31,875 bases of DNA, taken from contig DGTW01000048.1 of assembly GCA_002393835.1 (NCBI GenBank), forward strand, positions 1 to 31,875. Direction: 5' to 3'. Positions 16,029 to 25,207 of this stretch are shown here, piece by piece. The notes beneath the pieces are model-generated. The model was not told the origin of the DNA. It saw nothing but the letters and a program-made list of their open reading frames with translations, and searched no databases. The stretch comes from Treponema sp. UBA4326. GTDB taxonomy: Bacteria > Spirochaetota > Spirochaetia > Treponematales > Treponemataceae. How positions within the stretch are numbered: position 1 is the stretch's first letter; each line of letters opens with the position of its first letter. Made by a program: the position numbers and the translations under genes.

Positions 16029-17726
16029 TTAAAATTGGAATTTAACCAGCAAAACCGCATTTCCCGAAGTGCTTATGTAATCGGAATGTGCGTAATCCCG
16101 GCTCTTTCCGCTGAATAATTTTATTACATCATTGACTTCAAAGGCAAGACTTAAGGCAGGAGCCAGCCGGACTCCGGCCCAGCCTGAAATATCAGGGCAG
16201 CTGTCAGCATTTTTTCCGAAAGCAATTGCCGTTGATGTTCCCAGGTTCCATTTTGCATCCAGAGTCTGATATTCGAGACTGAGCTTTATTTTCTGGGCAT
16301 CTTCCAGGGCAGGGACATCATTCCAGAATGACTTCCACTCAGCCCCGGCCTTCAGAGAAGAGAAATCAGCATAGAATCCAAGATATGTGTCGAATTCAGT
16401 GCGGTCTTCAGGCCTAATTGCATAGATTCCGCTTGTTCCGCCTCCATTCAGGATTGAAATCAAGCTGGACCTGGAATAATTTGCCGTCCAGACTCCGTTT
16501 CCAAAGGCAGTTTTCCGGAATTCAAGGCCGCCCTTTGCCTCAAAGCTGGTGAGGACAGGCACTGTCAAATCAATTTTTGCGAACCAGTCTGTCGTTTCGG
16601 TGGGTATTGCTGGAAGTGCCGCAAATTTGTATTTGTTTTCCAGCTCACGGATTTTTGACTGATATGAGTCGAGGCCGCCCCTCAAAGCGATTGTGATGAA
16701 GCGGTCATCGGTGAAAGACTCGGTCTTGAAGTCAGTTTTCAGGGTGAAGGCCGGAACCACATCTTTAGAGCCTATTTCTGAGCCGACGATTAAGGCACCC
16801 TCCGCCCCCAATTCGAGGAAATCATTCTGCCATGACAAATCGAGGTCGAATTTTGCCCGGTGAGAGCTTTCGGCGCTTGAAGAATCCTCAGCCTTGTAGA
16901 GATTGTCGCTTTTGTCAAGGTTTGCCTGGAATTCGTAGAAGGTCGTGAACATGGCCTTAAAGCCGTAGCCTTTCCAACCTGCTCCAATATATGGATTCAA
17001 ATCAAGGATTTTTGTGCTGTCAAGATAATCTCCGCTTGTGGTGCTGTCCTTCATAACCTCACCGTAGCGGTTGAACCATGCGGCATCAGCACCATAAGAA
17101 ATCAAGAGGCCCCGGTCAGTTTCCCAGTCAGAGCCAGCCTTTCCCCAGATTGTGTGCTTTACCATGTCGGAATAGGCATCAGAATTGAGCTGAAGGCCGT
17201 CATCGCTCATCTTGTACTCGGCTTCCAGACTGTGCTTTCCGTACTCACCGAAGAATGATTTTTTGCCCCGGACGGAAGTATTTCGCGCAAAGTAGCCTTC
17301 CTTTGATTTTTCGCCGGCAAAACCTTCAGCGCTCTCATGGTTGAAGTCAATCTCAAAGGGGGAATTGCCCGAAGCCCGGTAAATCGAAAAGTCTCCCTTG
17401 AAATAGAAGGGGTATCCGGCACCAAGCTCGCCCTCAGCGTAAATGTCCTTTGATTTTTCAGAAGCCCGGTTTGTATTTTCCGGCAAATTTTTCTGACTTT
17501 TGATACCTTCCATCTCCGGGAGCTGAACTTGTGGAGCCGAGCTTTCCGGTAAAATTTTCGTGTAATCAGGAACTGAGTCCTTTCCGGCTGTGAAAGTCTT
17601 GCCGTTTACGACAGTCGTTACATCAGGAAGCTCGATTTCTTCCTCTACGATTTCGCCCTGATTCGTCTGTGAAAATGCCGTAAAAGCGGCGAAAAGTAAA
17701 AGTGTATTCAAAAAAATCTTTTTCAT
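16029..17726 (-). CDS. Predicted outer-membrane beta-barrel protein
   Basis: The start is placed at the ATG at 17726 (MKKIFLNTLLLFAAFTAFSQ), one base after the TPR gene stop and preceded by GGGGGAA; a start six codons upstream is less likely. The signal peptide probably ends at FSQ (about residue 20). Residues 20-90 form a polar N-terminal segment. From about 95 to the end, aromatic-rich alternating strands with short turns recur (LGAGYPFYFKGDFSIYRA, HSLEAEYKMSDDGLQL, NAVLLVKFQF). The protein ends in Phe after a strand, the usual mark of a BAM-inserted barrel. No named family is recognised. Its place before ExbB/ExbD/TonB suggests it is the outer-membrane partner of that machine. About 565 residues. 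Confidence 0.75.
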   Translation of the reverse strand: MKKIFLNTLLLFAAFTAFSQTNQGEIVEEEIELPDVTTVVNGKTFTAGKDSVPDYTKILPESSAPQVQLPEMEGIKSQKNLPENTNRASEKSKDIYAEGELGAGYPFYFKGDFSIYRASGNSPFEIDFNHESAEGFAGEKSKEGYFARNTSVRGKKSFFGEYGKHSLEAEYKMSDDGLQLNSDAYSDMVKHTIWGKAGSDWETDRGLLISYGADAAWFNRYGEVMKDSTTSGDYLDSTKILDLNPYIGAGWKGYGFKAMFTTFYEFQANLDKSDNLYKAEDSSSAESSHRAKFDLDLSWQNDFLELGAEGALIVGSEIGSKDVVPAFTLKTDFKTESFTDDRFITIALRGGLDSYQSKIRELENKYKFAALPAIPTETTDWFAKIDLTVPVLTSFEAKGGLEFRKTAFGNGVWTANYSRSSLISILNGGGTSGIYAIRPEDRTEFDTYLGFYADFSSLKAGAEWKSFWNDVPALEDAQKIKLSLEYQTLDAKWNLGTSTAIAFGKNADSCPDISGWAGVRLAPALSLAFEVNDVIKLFSGKSRDYAHSDYISTSGNAVLLVKFQF

Positions 17727-17727
17727 A

Positions 17728-20559
17728 TTAAAGTTCCCCCGCAATTTTCTCTGCGTCTTTTGTGTATTTGCTCTCAGGATAGAGTTTTTTCATCTCGGTG
17801 AAGGTGGCTTTTGCATCGGCGTAAAGGGCTGCGGCATCAAAGCTTTCAATTGCCCCGTAAAAACTTCTGGCCGCATTCTCTTCGTTTCCGGCCTGCCTTG
17901 AATACTTTGCCGCATTCAGGTACATTTCGGCTGATTTTTTGTTCTCCCCCCGGCTTCTGTAGGAAGAGGCCAGATAAAGGGCGTTCTTCATATTGCTTTC
18001 TGCAGATGCAGGCTCATTTTTTTGTCTGGCAAGGGCTTTTTCAGCGGCGGCAATCTTGTCTTCTTCTGAATTTTTGTTCCAGACATTGCTCTGCCTGATT
18101 TCCCTGATTTTTTTATCCATGCCGTCGTTGAGAGCCTGTGAGCCGTACTCGTCAATCATTTTCTGTGCCATGGTGATTGCAGCTTCATACTCGCCCGTTT
18201 TCTGATACAAGTCTACGAGATTTTTTTCTGAGCCGTAGCGGTATGAAGTCTCGGCCTTTGAATCCGTAATCTGCAGGTAGCGGAGAATTGCCCTGGTATC
18301 GTTTCCGCTTTTTGCCAGAGAGTCGGCTGAGAAGTAAATCGAAGCATAGGCAAAGCGACCTGAAGGCCATTTTTTGCTGTATTCTTCGAAAAGTCTGGCA
18401 GCCTTTGAAAATTCTCCGGCTGAATAGGCAATTTCGGCACGGCGGTAGGCAGATTCTTCTGAAATCAGGCCGGCAGTCTTGTCATTGTTTGAGGCAAGCT
18501 CGGCAAAATATTTGTCAGCGGCTTCAGTTTTTCCCTGCTGAACTAAGATTTCCGCGCTCCGGTATTTGCATTCATAGCCGAATTCCGAACGACGGGCAAT
18601 GTAGGGGGCAAGAATAGCCAGAGCCTCGTCATATTTTTTTGAGTCGGAAAGGATTCCCGCCGCAAGGATTGTCGCCTCGTTTTTTTCCGATTCATTTTTT
18701 GCGACTTTGATTGCTTTTTGTGAAGCCGAAATCGCCTCATCGGAATTTTTTGCGAAAGCCGCGGCACGGGCTACCGTCATCAGTGCAGACCAGGCGAACT
18801 GATGGTTTGGATTCTCGGACACGAAACGGTTCAGGCTCGCTACGGATTTTGAATAATCGCCCTTCTGGTACTGGGCGTATCCTGTGTAGAAGAGAGCGTA
18901 AGCCACGTATTCTTTGTCGAGTGTCTTTGAGCCAAGGATTTTTGAGAAGGAAGATTCAGCCTCGCCCCACCTGTGCTGGTTAAAGGAAGCCAGGGCCGAA
19001 AGATATGCAGCCTCGTCGCCTTTTGCCTTGGAAGCCTCAGCTTTCGTTGAGACATAGTGACCGGCAATCAAAAGTGTGCGGGAATAATCCAGGTGACCGT
19101 CATTATCAAGCTGATTTTTCTCGCCAAGTGAATAGAAAATTACATCAGCCTCATGGTACTTTCCCAGCTTAGCCAAGGATTTTGCGTAAACAGTGAGGAT
19201 TGACTTGTCCTCGATTTTACCGTCTTTTTTGTAATTTTCGATTTCGCTGATTGCTGCTTTAATGTCTCCGCTCTCGTATTTTGAAAGAGCCGCCCAGTAA
19301 ACGGCATTTTTCCTCACATCAGAATTTTCGGAATTGAGGCATTTTGAAGCGTATTTCTCGCTTTCCTTCCAGTTTTTGAGATAGGCGTTGTAGCGGGCAA
19401 TTGAGAGAAGAATGTTTTCGTTTTTGGCTCCAGATTTTGTGAGAACAGCCTCAGAAAGGATGACAAGAGCCTTTTTGCTTCCATCGGATTTTTCGTCAGC
19501 CGTGATGTAGGCTATCTCAGCCCTGTAAATGGCCGCAATTTCTTTCTGCGAGTCAGAGGCATTTTCCTGGGCAGAGTCAAAGTAAGCAAGGGATTTCGTA
19601 TAATCTTTTGCATAGAAAGCATCTACAGCAAGCCTTGTCCAGAATTCAGAAAGAAGGTCGGGATATTCTTTGAGACGGCCCTCTGCCTTTGAAAGCACTT
19701 GTCCAGCCTCGCTTCCGACCTCAGCCTTGTGGGCAGAAGAAACCTCGTAGGCCTTTTGCATTGCCGAAGCTGCAAGATAAGCCGGGGCAGACTGAATCAC
19801 CAGCGAGTAAGTTTCGTATGCTTTTTTGTATTCAGCAAGATTTTCGTAAGCCTCGCCTTTTAAAATCAGCAGGGAATATTTTGTCTCATCATCGAATTTT
19901 GCATCTTCCATTGCCGAAATCATGTCCACGCATTTCTGTGCGCTTTTTTTGTCAGCAAGGAGATTGTAGGACTGGGCAAGGGCAAGGGCAGAATCCTCGT
20001 AATCTTCCAGAGAAAATTTGCTTCCGTTTGAAATGACATACTCGTAGAGAGGGACTGCATTTTTGTAATTTTTTTCTTCGATGAAGCACTTTGCCCCGAA
20101 CAGCATCGAAAGGGCGTAGTAATCTGTTGAATTCTCGGCAAGTTTTTTGTCAGTCTGGGTAAGTTCCCTGAAAATCGATGCCGATGAAAAAAACCAATTC
20201 TGAGCCTTTGAGAATTTTTTTTGAGCGAAATAGCCCCGGCCAAGCCAGAAAAAGCGGGCTGAATTGAGCTGAATGGACTCTGGATTCAAGGAATCTGCAT
20301 TCATCTGGTGACTTTCAAGCACCGAAAGAGCATCCTCTGTCCGCCCCATTCTGAAAAGACTTTCGCCCTCATAAACCGAGGCACGGAATGAAGCGATGGA
20401 ATTTTTTTCTGAACGAAGGATTTCCTCGGCGAAACGAACCACGCCGGGATAAAAAGCTGACTTGTAGCTTGAAATCATCTGGGCTGAAAGATTTTTGTTC
20501 TCAGCGTAAGAAAGACCAAGCATCAGGAAAAATATAAAAGCAGAAAATTTTCTTTTCAT
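17728..20559 (-). CDS. Large exported TPR-repeat protein
   Basis: The start is placed at the ATG at 20559 (MKRKFSAFIFFLMLGLSYAENKN), which gives a clear signal peptide; a TTG 15 bases upstream would add five residues. The mature part, about 920 residues, is a chain of tetratricopeptide-like helical pairs. Examples are FWLGRGYFAQKKFSKAQNWF, AIYRAEIAYITADEKSDG, ALFYTGYAQYQKGDYSKSVA, and YRRAEIAYSAGEFSKAARLF with its EEY and WPSG. It should be a periplasmic scaffold. It follows the unknown exported protein by 27 bases, and its stop is one base before the barrel gene. TPR proteins of this kind accompany Tol/Exb-type motors in several phyla, which suggests it bridges motor and barrel. Confidence 0.85.
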   Translation of the reverse strand: MKRKFSAFIFFLMLGLSYAENKNLSAQMISSYKSAFYPGVVRFAEEILRSEKNSIASFRASVYEGESLFRMGRTEDALSVLESHQMNADSLNPESIQLNSARFFWLGRGYFAQKKFSKAQNWFFSSASIFRELTQTDKKLAENSTDYYALSMLFGAKCFIEEKNYKNAVPLYEYVISNGSKFSLEDYEDSALALAQSYNLLADKKSAQKCVDMISAMEDAKFDDETKYSLLILKGEAYENLAEYKKAYETYSLVIQSAPAYLAASAMQKAYEVSSAHKAEVGSEAGQVLSKAEGRLKEYPDLLSEFWTRLAVDAFYAKDYTKSLAYFDSAQENASDSQKEIAAIYRAEIAYITADEKSDGSKKALVILSEAVLTKSGAKNENILLSIARYNAYLKNWKESEKYASKCLNSENSDVRKNAVYWAALSKYESGDIKAAISEIENYKKDGKIEDKSILTVYAKSLAKLGKYHEADVIFYSLGEKNQLDNDGHLDYSRTLLIAGHYVSTKAEASKAKGDEAAYLSALASFNQHRWGEAESSFSKILGSKTLDKEYVAYALFYTGYAQYQKGDYSKSVASLNRFVSENPNHQFAWSALMTVARAAAFAKNSDEAISASQKAIKVAKNESEKNEATILAAGILSDSKKYDEALAILAPYIARRSEFGYECKYRSAEILVQQGKTEAADKYFAELASNNDKTAGLISEESAYRRAEIAYSAGEFSKAARLFEEYSKKWPSGRFAYASIYFSADSLAKSGNDTRAILRYLQITDSKAETSYRYGSEKNLVDLYQKTGEYEAAITMAQKMIDEYGSQALNDGMDKKIREIRQSNVWNKNSEEDKIAAAEKALARQKNEPASAESNMKNALYLASSYRSRGENKKSAEMYLNAAKYSRQAGNEENAARSFYGAIESFDAAALYADAKATFTEMKKLYPESKYTKDAEKIAGEL

Positions 20560-20586
20560 AGTGTTTTTCTTCAAGCCCCCACTTCA

Positions 20587-21966
20587 TTATAGCGGAGAAA
20601 ACCTGTCTGACGAAAGAAGGCGGGTCAAATGAACGAAAGAATCAGGATATTTTTTTGTGAATTGAGCGAGGGACATTTCCTTACCGTTTTCAAAAACAGT
20701 GCAGCCAAACTGACCGTTTTTGTCAAAATAGGGGAAAATTGCCGCAGACGAATCAAAAACCTTGAACTCTGGTGAACCGTCGGCAGGATGGACAGTCCGT
20801 CTGATTGCTGCAAGATAGTAATAATCAGGCTCGGTCACGCCTAAAACATAAAGAAGAGGCTTGAGATACTTGATTTCGTAACCAGAATTCTTGATGTAAC
20901 CTGCCACTGAAGTGATTCCTTTTTCCGTGACTTCCGCACTGAATGGCTCGATTTTTACATCGACTCCTGTATCTTCATAAAGGTAATTTCTTCTTGCCTG
21001 AACGGACAATCTGGCGGCTGCAAGATTCCGGGTCCAGTCAAGGGAATGGAAAAGGCTTTCAGTCTGCGCCTTGATTCCAGAGACACCGAGGGGATTTAGC
21101 TGCAGGGTTGGCCGCAAGAGGGGATCCCGGTAGGTCGCTCCTCCTGTTAAGGGAGCAATGGTGCCGTCAACAATCCATTTAAGGAAGCCAGAATGATTCA
21201 TACTGAGGATATTATTCTGGGCATCTTCTGGCTCGACCGGCCTGGGTTTTCCGTCTGAGACATAAATAGCTTTTCCAAGCTCGTCATAGCAGCCGTCTTT
21301 AACCTGTCTGATTCTGGAAAGATTTTTTTTAATCTGAGCTACCATCACAAGATTTCCGTGATACTGCTCAGGATGAATGTCCGCATACTGCCATGGAAGG
21401 GCTTTTTCTGTCAGCGAAAGAACCGCTGCGAAGGAAGCCGTGTAAAAATAATCGAATGAAACGCCGACTGGCACTCCTCGGGCTGCAAAACAGCCGTCAA
21501 TCACATAGTCAGCAAGGGTCTTCTTTCCGCTGGGTGAAAACTGAACATAGACGCTGCTGTCACCGGCAAAATAATAGCGAATTTTCAAAGGTTTTCCGCT
21601 CGAAGAATCCCTCATTAAAATCCATGAGCCAGCGGCATCAACAGGATACTCGCTGACCTGCTTTCTGATGATACCATCCTGAGTGTACAAATCCACGGAA
21701 AGCTCAGTCTCAGGGGCAACGATGATGGAAAACAAGTCCCTGGTTTCTTCAAGCCGAACCTGAAAAATCTGCCCCACGGAATTACTGCGAAGCTCCGTGC
21801 GGTTATGCCGAACAACATCAAGGCTCTGCTCGAACCAGCTGTCAGAAACTGCCTTTCTTATGTCCGCAGAGTCAGGGATACCGAATCTATTATTTTCTGC
21901 AAAAATGGGCAGGGTCAAAGTAAAAGATGCGAGAATAAAAATCAAAAATGAGCGGATGGCTTTCAT
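20587..21966 (-). CDS. Exported protein of unknown function, first gene of the Exb operon
   Basis: No family is recognised. The start is placed at the ATG at 21966 (MKAIRSFLIFILASFTLTLP), seven bases after TTGGAGA; a TTG four codons upstream falls on that ribosome site. The signal peptide probably ends at IFA-ENN. The mature protein of about 435 residues has a beta-rich N-terminal part (residues about 40-150, including FQVRLEETRDLFSIIVAPET). A central part follows with PRPVEPEDAQNN and WIVDGTIAPLTGGATYRDP, and then a C-terminal part with several Tyr/Phe-rich strands (YDYYLAAIRR-like). No lipobox or catalytic motif is seen. It is probably periplasmic and linked to the TPR/barrel/Exb system by its place in the operon. 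Confidence 0.7.
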   Translation of the reverse strand: MKAIRSFLIFILASFTLTLPIFAENNRFGIPDSADIRKAVSDSWFEQSLDVVRHNRTELRSNSVGQIFQVRLEETRDLFSIIVAPETELSVDLYTQDGIIRKQVSEYPVDAAGSWILMRDSSSGKPLKIRYYFAGDSSVYVQFSPSGKKTLADYVIDGCFAARGVPVGVSFDYFYTASFAAVLSLTEKALPWQYADIHPEQYHGNLVMVAQIKKNLSRIRQVKDGCYDELGKAIYVSDGKPRPVEPEDAQNNILSMNHSGFLKWIVDGTIAPLTGGATYRDPLLRPTLQLNPLGVSGIKAQTESLFHSLDWTRNLAAARLSVQARRNYLYEDTGVDVKIEPFSAEVTEKGITSVAGYIKNSGYEIKYLKPLLYVLGVTEPDYYYLAAIRRTVHPADGSPEFKVFDSSAAIFPYFDKNGQFGCTVFENGKEMSLAQFTKKYPDSFVHLTRLLSSDRFSPL

Positions 21967-22035
21967 TAAAATCTCCAAAATACAGTCTCTCCCTTATTTT
22001 CGGAAGGAAAGAAGGGAAACTATATCATTTTTACC

Positions 22036-22143
22036 CTTCCCATGCCATAACTTCAGCATGGAAGAGAAAAACATAATACAGTAAATTGCGTTCTTACCCA
22101 CGGCAATTTAGCACATTGAAGGAAAGTCTCAAGGGAATGTCAA
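22036..22143 (-). promoter_or_regulatory. Candidate promoter, operator-like inverted repeat and leader of the Exb operon
   Basis: On the minus strand TTGACA (22138-22143) and TTCAAT (22115-22120) are 17 bases apart, predicting a start near 22108. Exactly there lies the inverted repeat TAAATTGC-N13-GCAATTTA (22082-22110). A second hairpin, CTTCCATGC with a one-base bulge (22036-22064), follows in the leader of about 140 bases. An operator or an RNA hairpin would both fit. Confidence 0.4.
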
Positions 22144-22188
22144 AAAAGAATAAGGGGAATAAGCCTTGATGAGCGTATCCCCCTTATG
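22143..22188 (-). terminator. Terminator of the toxin-like lipoprotein gene
   Basis: Read on the minus strand, ATAAGGGG and CCCCTTAT form a stem followed by TCTTTTTT. It lies about 30 bases after the lipoprotein stop. The end of the T run touches the candidate promoter of the next operon. Confidence 0.75.
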
Positions 22189-22217
22189 AAAAGAAATTTT
22201 AATTCTTTATTTGGAAA

Positions 22218-24152
22218 TTAGAAGGTCAGGGTAAAAGAGTCAACCTCCTTTCCTGTTGTTGCATTTTTAATCCTAAAAGTAAATGTACCTTCAAAACCTT
22301 GGCTTTTTAAAACATCCTGATTTATTTTAATTGTGTTTTCTGCTGTAGAAAAGTGTGATGCTGCAAGTTTGTCATGTCTTTCATAAGTCCATTCTTTTGT
22401 TGATGTATCGCAGAAGCCATAATATCTTACAGAACTGTTCCAGTCAGTAATATATTCTTTTAAGATACTGTTATAAAGGGCTGTTCTGTTAGGATCTGTG
22501 CCAGAAGGCGGATCAAAATACATAATATAGTTGCAGTATGAATTACATGGCTTTCTTACATAATCCGTAAAGCCTTTCCTTGTCCAGTAACCTGGACATT
22601 TCCAGTGAAGGTTTTGGCCGAAAATTCCAGTAATCCAGCCGGTGAGCATTTCTAGCTGAACTTTTGCTTCTGAATAAAGAGGTACGTTTTCCTGTTCCCA
22701 ATAATAATAACTAGGCATAGTATAAACTGCATAAGTATCAAATATTGCAGTTTTTGTCTGAATGTCTTTTGCTCCGTCGCAGTGGCTGTTAAGTCCGCTC
22801 CAATAAGCATTTACTTCAGGTCCGGAAAACTTCCATGTTGCAGATTTTGAATCAGCTGCAAGATTGAATTCTACTGAAATATCTGGAATTGACTGTGTTC
22901 TTGACTCACTGATTGTAATTCCAGTTGAAAGTCCACCTGTAGGTCCTGATGAGTTAAAGCCTACATTTCCGCCAATATTAAAACTCTGTCCCTTTGTAAA
23001 ACTGGAAGATCCTGTTGTTGTCCCAGGACTGCAATCGTTTACTTTTAATGAGGCATATCCATTTCCGAGTTTTGAGGTAATTTCACAGTAATCCATCCAA
23101 GGACTTATGTACTTTCCATTATCCCATTCATTTTTGTAATTGAGCTGCTGATTGTTGCAGACTGCCGAAGTTCTTACAAGATAATAATCTGTATCTGTGT
23201 CTATGCTGCAGGCTGTCCATACATCAATGTAAAGCTGGACGTTCTCGCATTTGCCGTTATATCTTCCGTCATAATGATCTGAATTAGAAGTGAATTTGGC
23301 TGTAAAATTATGTACGAATGACTGGGCTTTTCTTGCATTCTCAAGCGTTGATACTGCTGCTCTCTGGCCTATTGATTCTTCCGTATCATTTGAATTTATC
23401 CATTCTGCAAAGGCCAGAATAGAGGAGTTTGTTATGGCTGTAAAATCTGTTGTTGCTGCAGCTACTGATAAATTGTTTTTTGCTTCACTTTCGTCTGCTT
23501 CTTCTGTCGGATTAGCTTGTGTTGCTGTACTGTTTTCTGCAGTCTCTTCTGTATTGCTGTCATCAGATCCGAAGAAAGTTTCATTCAAAACCTCGTCAAT
23601 ATCATGAACAAAATACACCTGCTCTTTTCTCATTGCAATTGCTTCAAAGGCTTTATCCTTCCAGGTTTCTATTTCTTTTTTCTCTGTACTGTCAAAAAAC
23701 TGGCAGATAAGTCTTAAAATAGAATAAGGATGAATATCTGTCATATTCATGTAGTATTCATTTTCAGGTTTTTCAAGTACGGACCAAAGCTTTAGGGCAA
23801 AGCCTAATACCTGCTCGTAGGTCGGACTGTCTATAATAAAAGTCTGGCCTTCAAGACAGGTTTTTACAGCAAGAAGAATTTTGTCTTCAGAAAGACTTGC
23901 CAAATCGGATCCATTTACGATGTACACTTGTGGAATAGAATTTGTGCTATTTGTGCTTGCAAGACCTGCTGTTTTCATTGCTTTTTGTGTGTAATCAGAT
24001 ATTTGAGTTGATGCAAGGTAAGTCAGCTTATTAGAATTCGGCTCAGGTGATGAACCACTTGATTCATCCGAACTTGATTCATCCGAACAAGAGAGTGCAA
24101 ATAAAAGCGTTGCTGCAATCAGCACAAACAGAAATGATTTCATCTTTGTCAT
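22218..24152 (-). CDS. Lipoprotein with similarity to leukocidin/VCC-type beta-pore-forming toxins
   Basis: The ATG at 24152 has a perfect AGGAGG nine bases upstream. A signal peptide with a relaxed spirochaetal lipobox (FALSC, Cys22) is followed by a Ser/Glu-rich tether. Residues 40-290 are of unknown type, with a low-complexity insert at 196-226. Residues about 303-540 recall the leukocidin/haemolysin fold: LYIDVWTACSIDTDTDYYLV, then FTKGQSFNIGGNVGFNSSGP (385-404), GGLSTGITISESRTQSIPDI (406-425), FNLAADSKSATWKFSG, and an aromatic part YAVYTMPSYYYWEQ (474-487). Glycine/serine-alternating strands of this kind form the barrel stem in that family. Cysteines are frequent from 302 on, which is unusual. 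Weak resemblance only; a carbohydrate-binding surface lipoprotein is an alternative. It has its own promoter and terminator. Confidence 0.6.
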   Translation of the reverse strand: MTKMKSFLFVLIAATLLFALSCSDESSSDESSGSSPEPNSNKLTYLASTQISDYTQKAMKTAGLASTNSTNSIPQVYIVNGSDLASLSEDKILLAVKTCLEGQTFIIDSPTYEQVLGFALKLWSVLEKPENEYYMNMTDIHPYSILRLICQFFDSTEKKEIETWKDKAFEAIAMRKEQVYFVHDIDEVLNETFFGSDDSNTEETAENSTATQANPTEEADESEAKNNLSVAAATTDFTAITNSSILAFAEWINSNDTEESIGQRAAVSTLENARKAQSFVHNFTAKFTSNSDHYDGRYNGKCENVQLYIDVWTACSIDTDTDYYLVRTSAVCNNQQLNYKNEWDNGKYISPWMDYCEITSKLGNGYASLKVNDCSPGTTTGSSSFTKGQSFNIGGNVGFNSSGPTGGLSTGITISESRTQSIPDISVEFNLAADSKSATWKFSGPEVNAYWSGLNSHCDGAKDIQTKTAIFDTYAVYTMPSYYYWEQENVPLYSEAKVQLEMLTGWITGIFGQNLHWKCPGYWTRKGFTDYVRKPCNSYCNYIMYFDPPSGTDPNRTALYNSILKEYITDWNSSVRYYGFCDTSTKEWTYERHDKLAASHFSTAENTIKINQDVLKSQGFEGTFTFRIKNATTGKEVDSFTLTF

Positions 24153-24193
24153 AAAAAAAATCCTCCTAAATAATAAATCGCTATTATAGATTG

Positions 24194-24221
24194 ATTATAA
24201 CTTATGGCGGGGAATTATCAA
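24194..24221 (-). promoter_or_regulatory. Promoter of the toxin-like lipoprotein gene
   Basis: On the minus strand TTGATA (24216-24221) and TATAAT (24194-24199) are 16 bases apart, giving a leader of about 35 bases that ends in the strong AGGAGG ribosome site (24162-24167). It lies between the end of the APE-like operon and the lipoprotein. Confidence 0.7.
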
Positions 24222-24255
24222 CCAAACATATAGTCTTTCTTTCAATGTTTACAGA

Positions 24256-25170
24256 TTATAAGTCCCAAAAATCAAAGAAATTATACCACTGGAAGGGATG
24301 TTTTTTCGCAAGTTCCGCCAGATTCTCCGCGTATTTTTCGGCCGTAGCACGGATTCGCTCTTCCCGCTCTTTTCGCCCGCAATCAAAATCAATCGCATTT
24401 TTTTTGACGAACATATCGTAATGGGGATTGAGGGATAAATCTTTGTGGCGGAGGCCGTTCACGAAATATGTGGGCACATTAAGGAGGGCTGTCAGCAAAA
24501 ACACACCGTAAGGGAAGCGAGCCTTTTCTCCAAGAAAATCAAGTTCAATGTAGCGGTCTGAATGTGCGCCAATCCTGTCGCCTGCAATCACCACGACCTC
24601 ACCCTTTTCAAGCCTCTCCTGCAGCAAAAAGATTGTGTCGGGGCCTATGTTGTTTGAGCTTATGATATGAAAATTTGAGTCAGGGTTGATTTTCTGAATA
24701 AGAGCGCCAAAACCGGAAGTAAGCTCAGCATCGGTTATAGTCGTTATGCTCATTTTTTTCTCTGTTCCACTCTCGCCGAAGCTGGCCAGGCCTTTCAGCA
24801 TCTGGCTGTTTCCAAGGTGAGACATGATAATCAGCGTTCCATGCCCTGAATTCACATGAGCCACCAAGTCATTTACATCATCATTCTGCCAGCTCACATT
24901 CTTAAAGGAAAATTTTCCCGCCCAGCTCTGCACATTTTCCACAAGATTCAGGGCAAAGGAAATCACATGCTTGAGGGAAGAAGATTTTCCGACTTTTGAA
25001 AGATAATATTTTGAGACCCGGCGGGTTCTTTTATCAAAAAGCCAGTAAAAAAATCCGATGAAAAAAGCAAGGAAACGCATAAAAATCGATGGCAGGATTT
25101 TCAGCGTGAGGAACATGAGTTTGTAACCGAGATTCGTCGTCTCTTTATGCTCGTACCAGTTTTCGCTCAT
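24256..25170 (-). CDS. LpxL/HtrB-like lysophospholipid acyltransferase family protein
   Basis: The 304-residue inner-membrane enzyme should transfer an acyl group from ACP to a lipid or sugar. A hydrophobic anchor lies at about 18-43. The active-site motif reads SHLGNSQ (117-123): His118 is kept, but the acid expected four residues later (H-x4-E/D) is Gln123. GDRIGAHSDRYIELDFLG and FPYGVFLLTALLNVPTYFV are other family blocks. In enterobacterial APE clusters a related domain is fused behind a glycosyltransferase (ApeJ); here the two are separate, 37 bases apart. It is the last gene of the operon, and no terminator is seen after it. Confidence 0.85.
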   Translation of the reverse strand: MSENWYEHKETTNLGYKLMFLTLKILPSIFMRFLAFFIGFFYWLFDKRTRRVSKYYLSKVGKSSSLKHVISFALNLVENVQSWAGKFSFKNVSWQNDDVNDLVAHVNSGHGTLIIMSHLGNSQMLKGLASFGESGTEKKMSITTITDAELTSGFGALIQKINPDSNFHIISSNNIGPDTIFLLQERLEKGEVVVIAGDRIGAHSDRYIELDFLGEKARFPYGVFLLTALLNVPTYFVNGLRHKDLSLNPHYDMFVKKNAIDFDCGRKEREERIRATAEKYAENLAELAKKHPFQWYNFFDFWDL

Positions 25171-25207
25171 TTTTCGTCATTCTAAGGACATTGTGAAGCC
25201 GCCAGTC

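Noticed and set aside
17727..17744. Upstream start of the outer-membrane protein, adding MRGNFN
   Set aside because: The ATG at 17726 gives a normal signal peptide and has GGGGGAA at a suitable distance.
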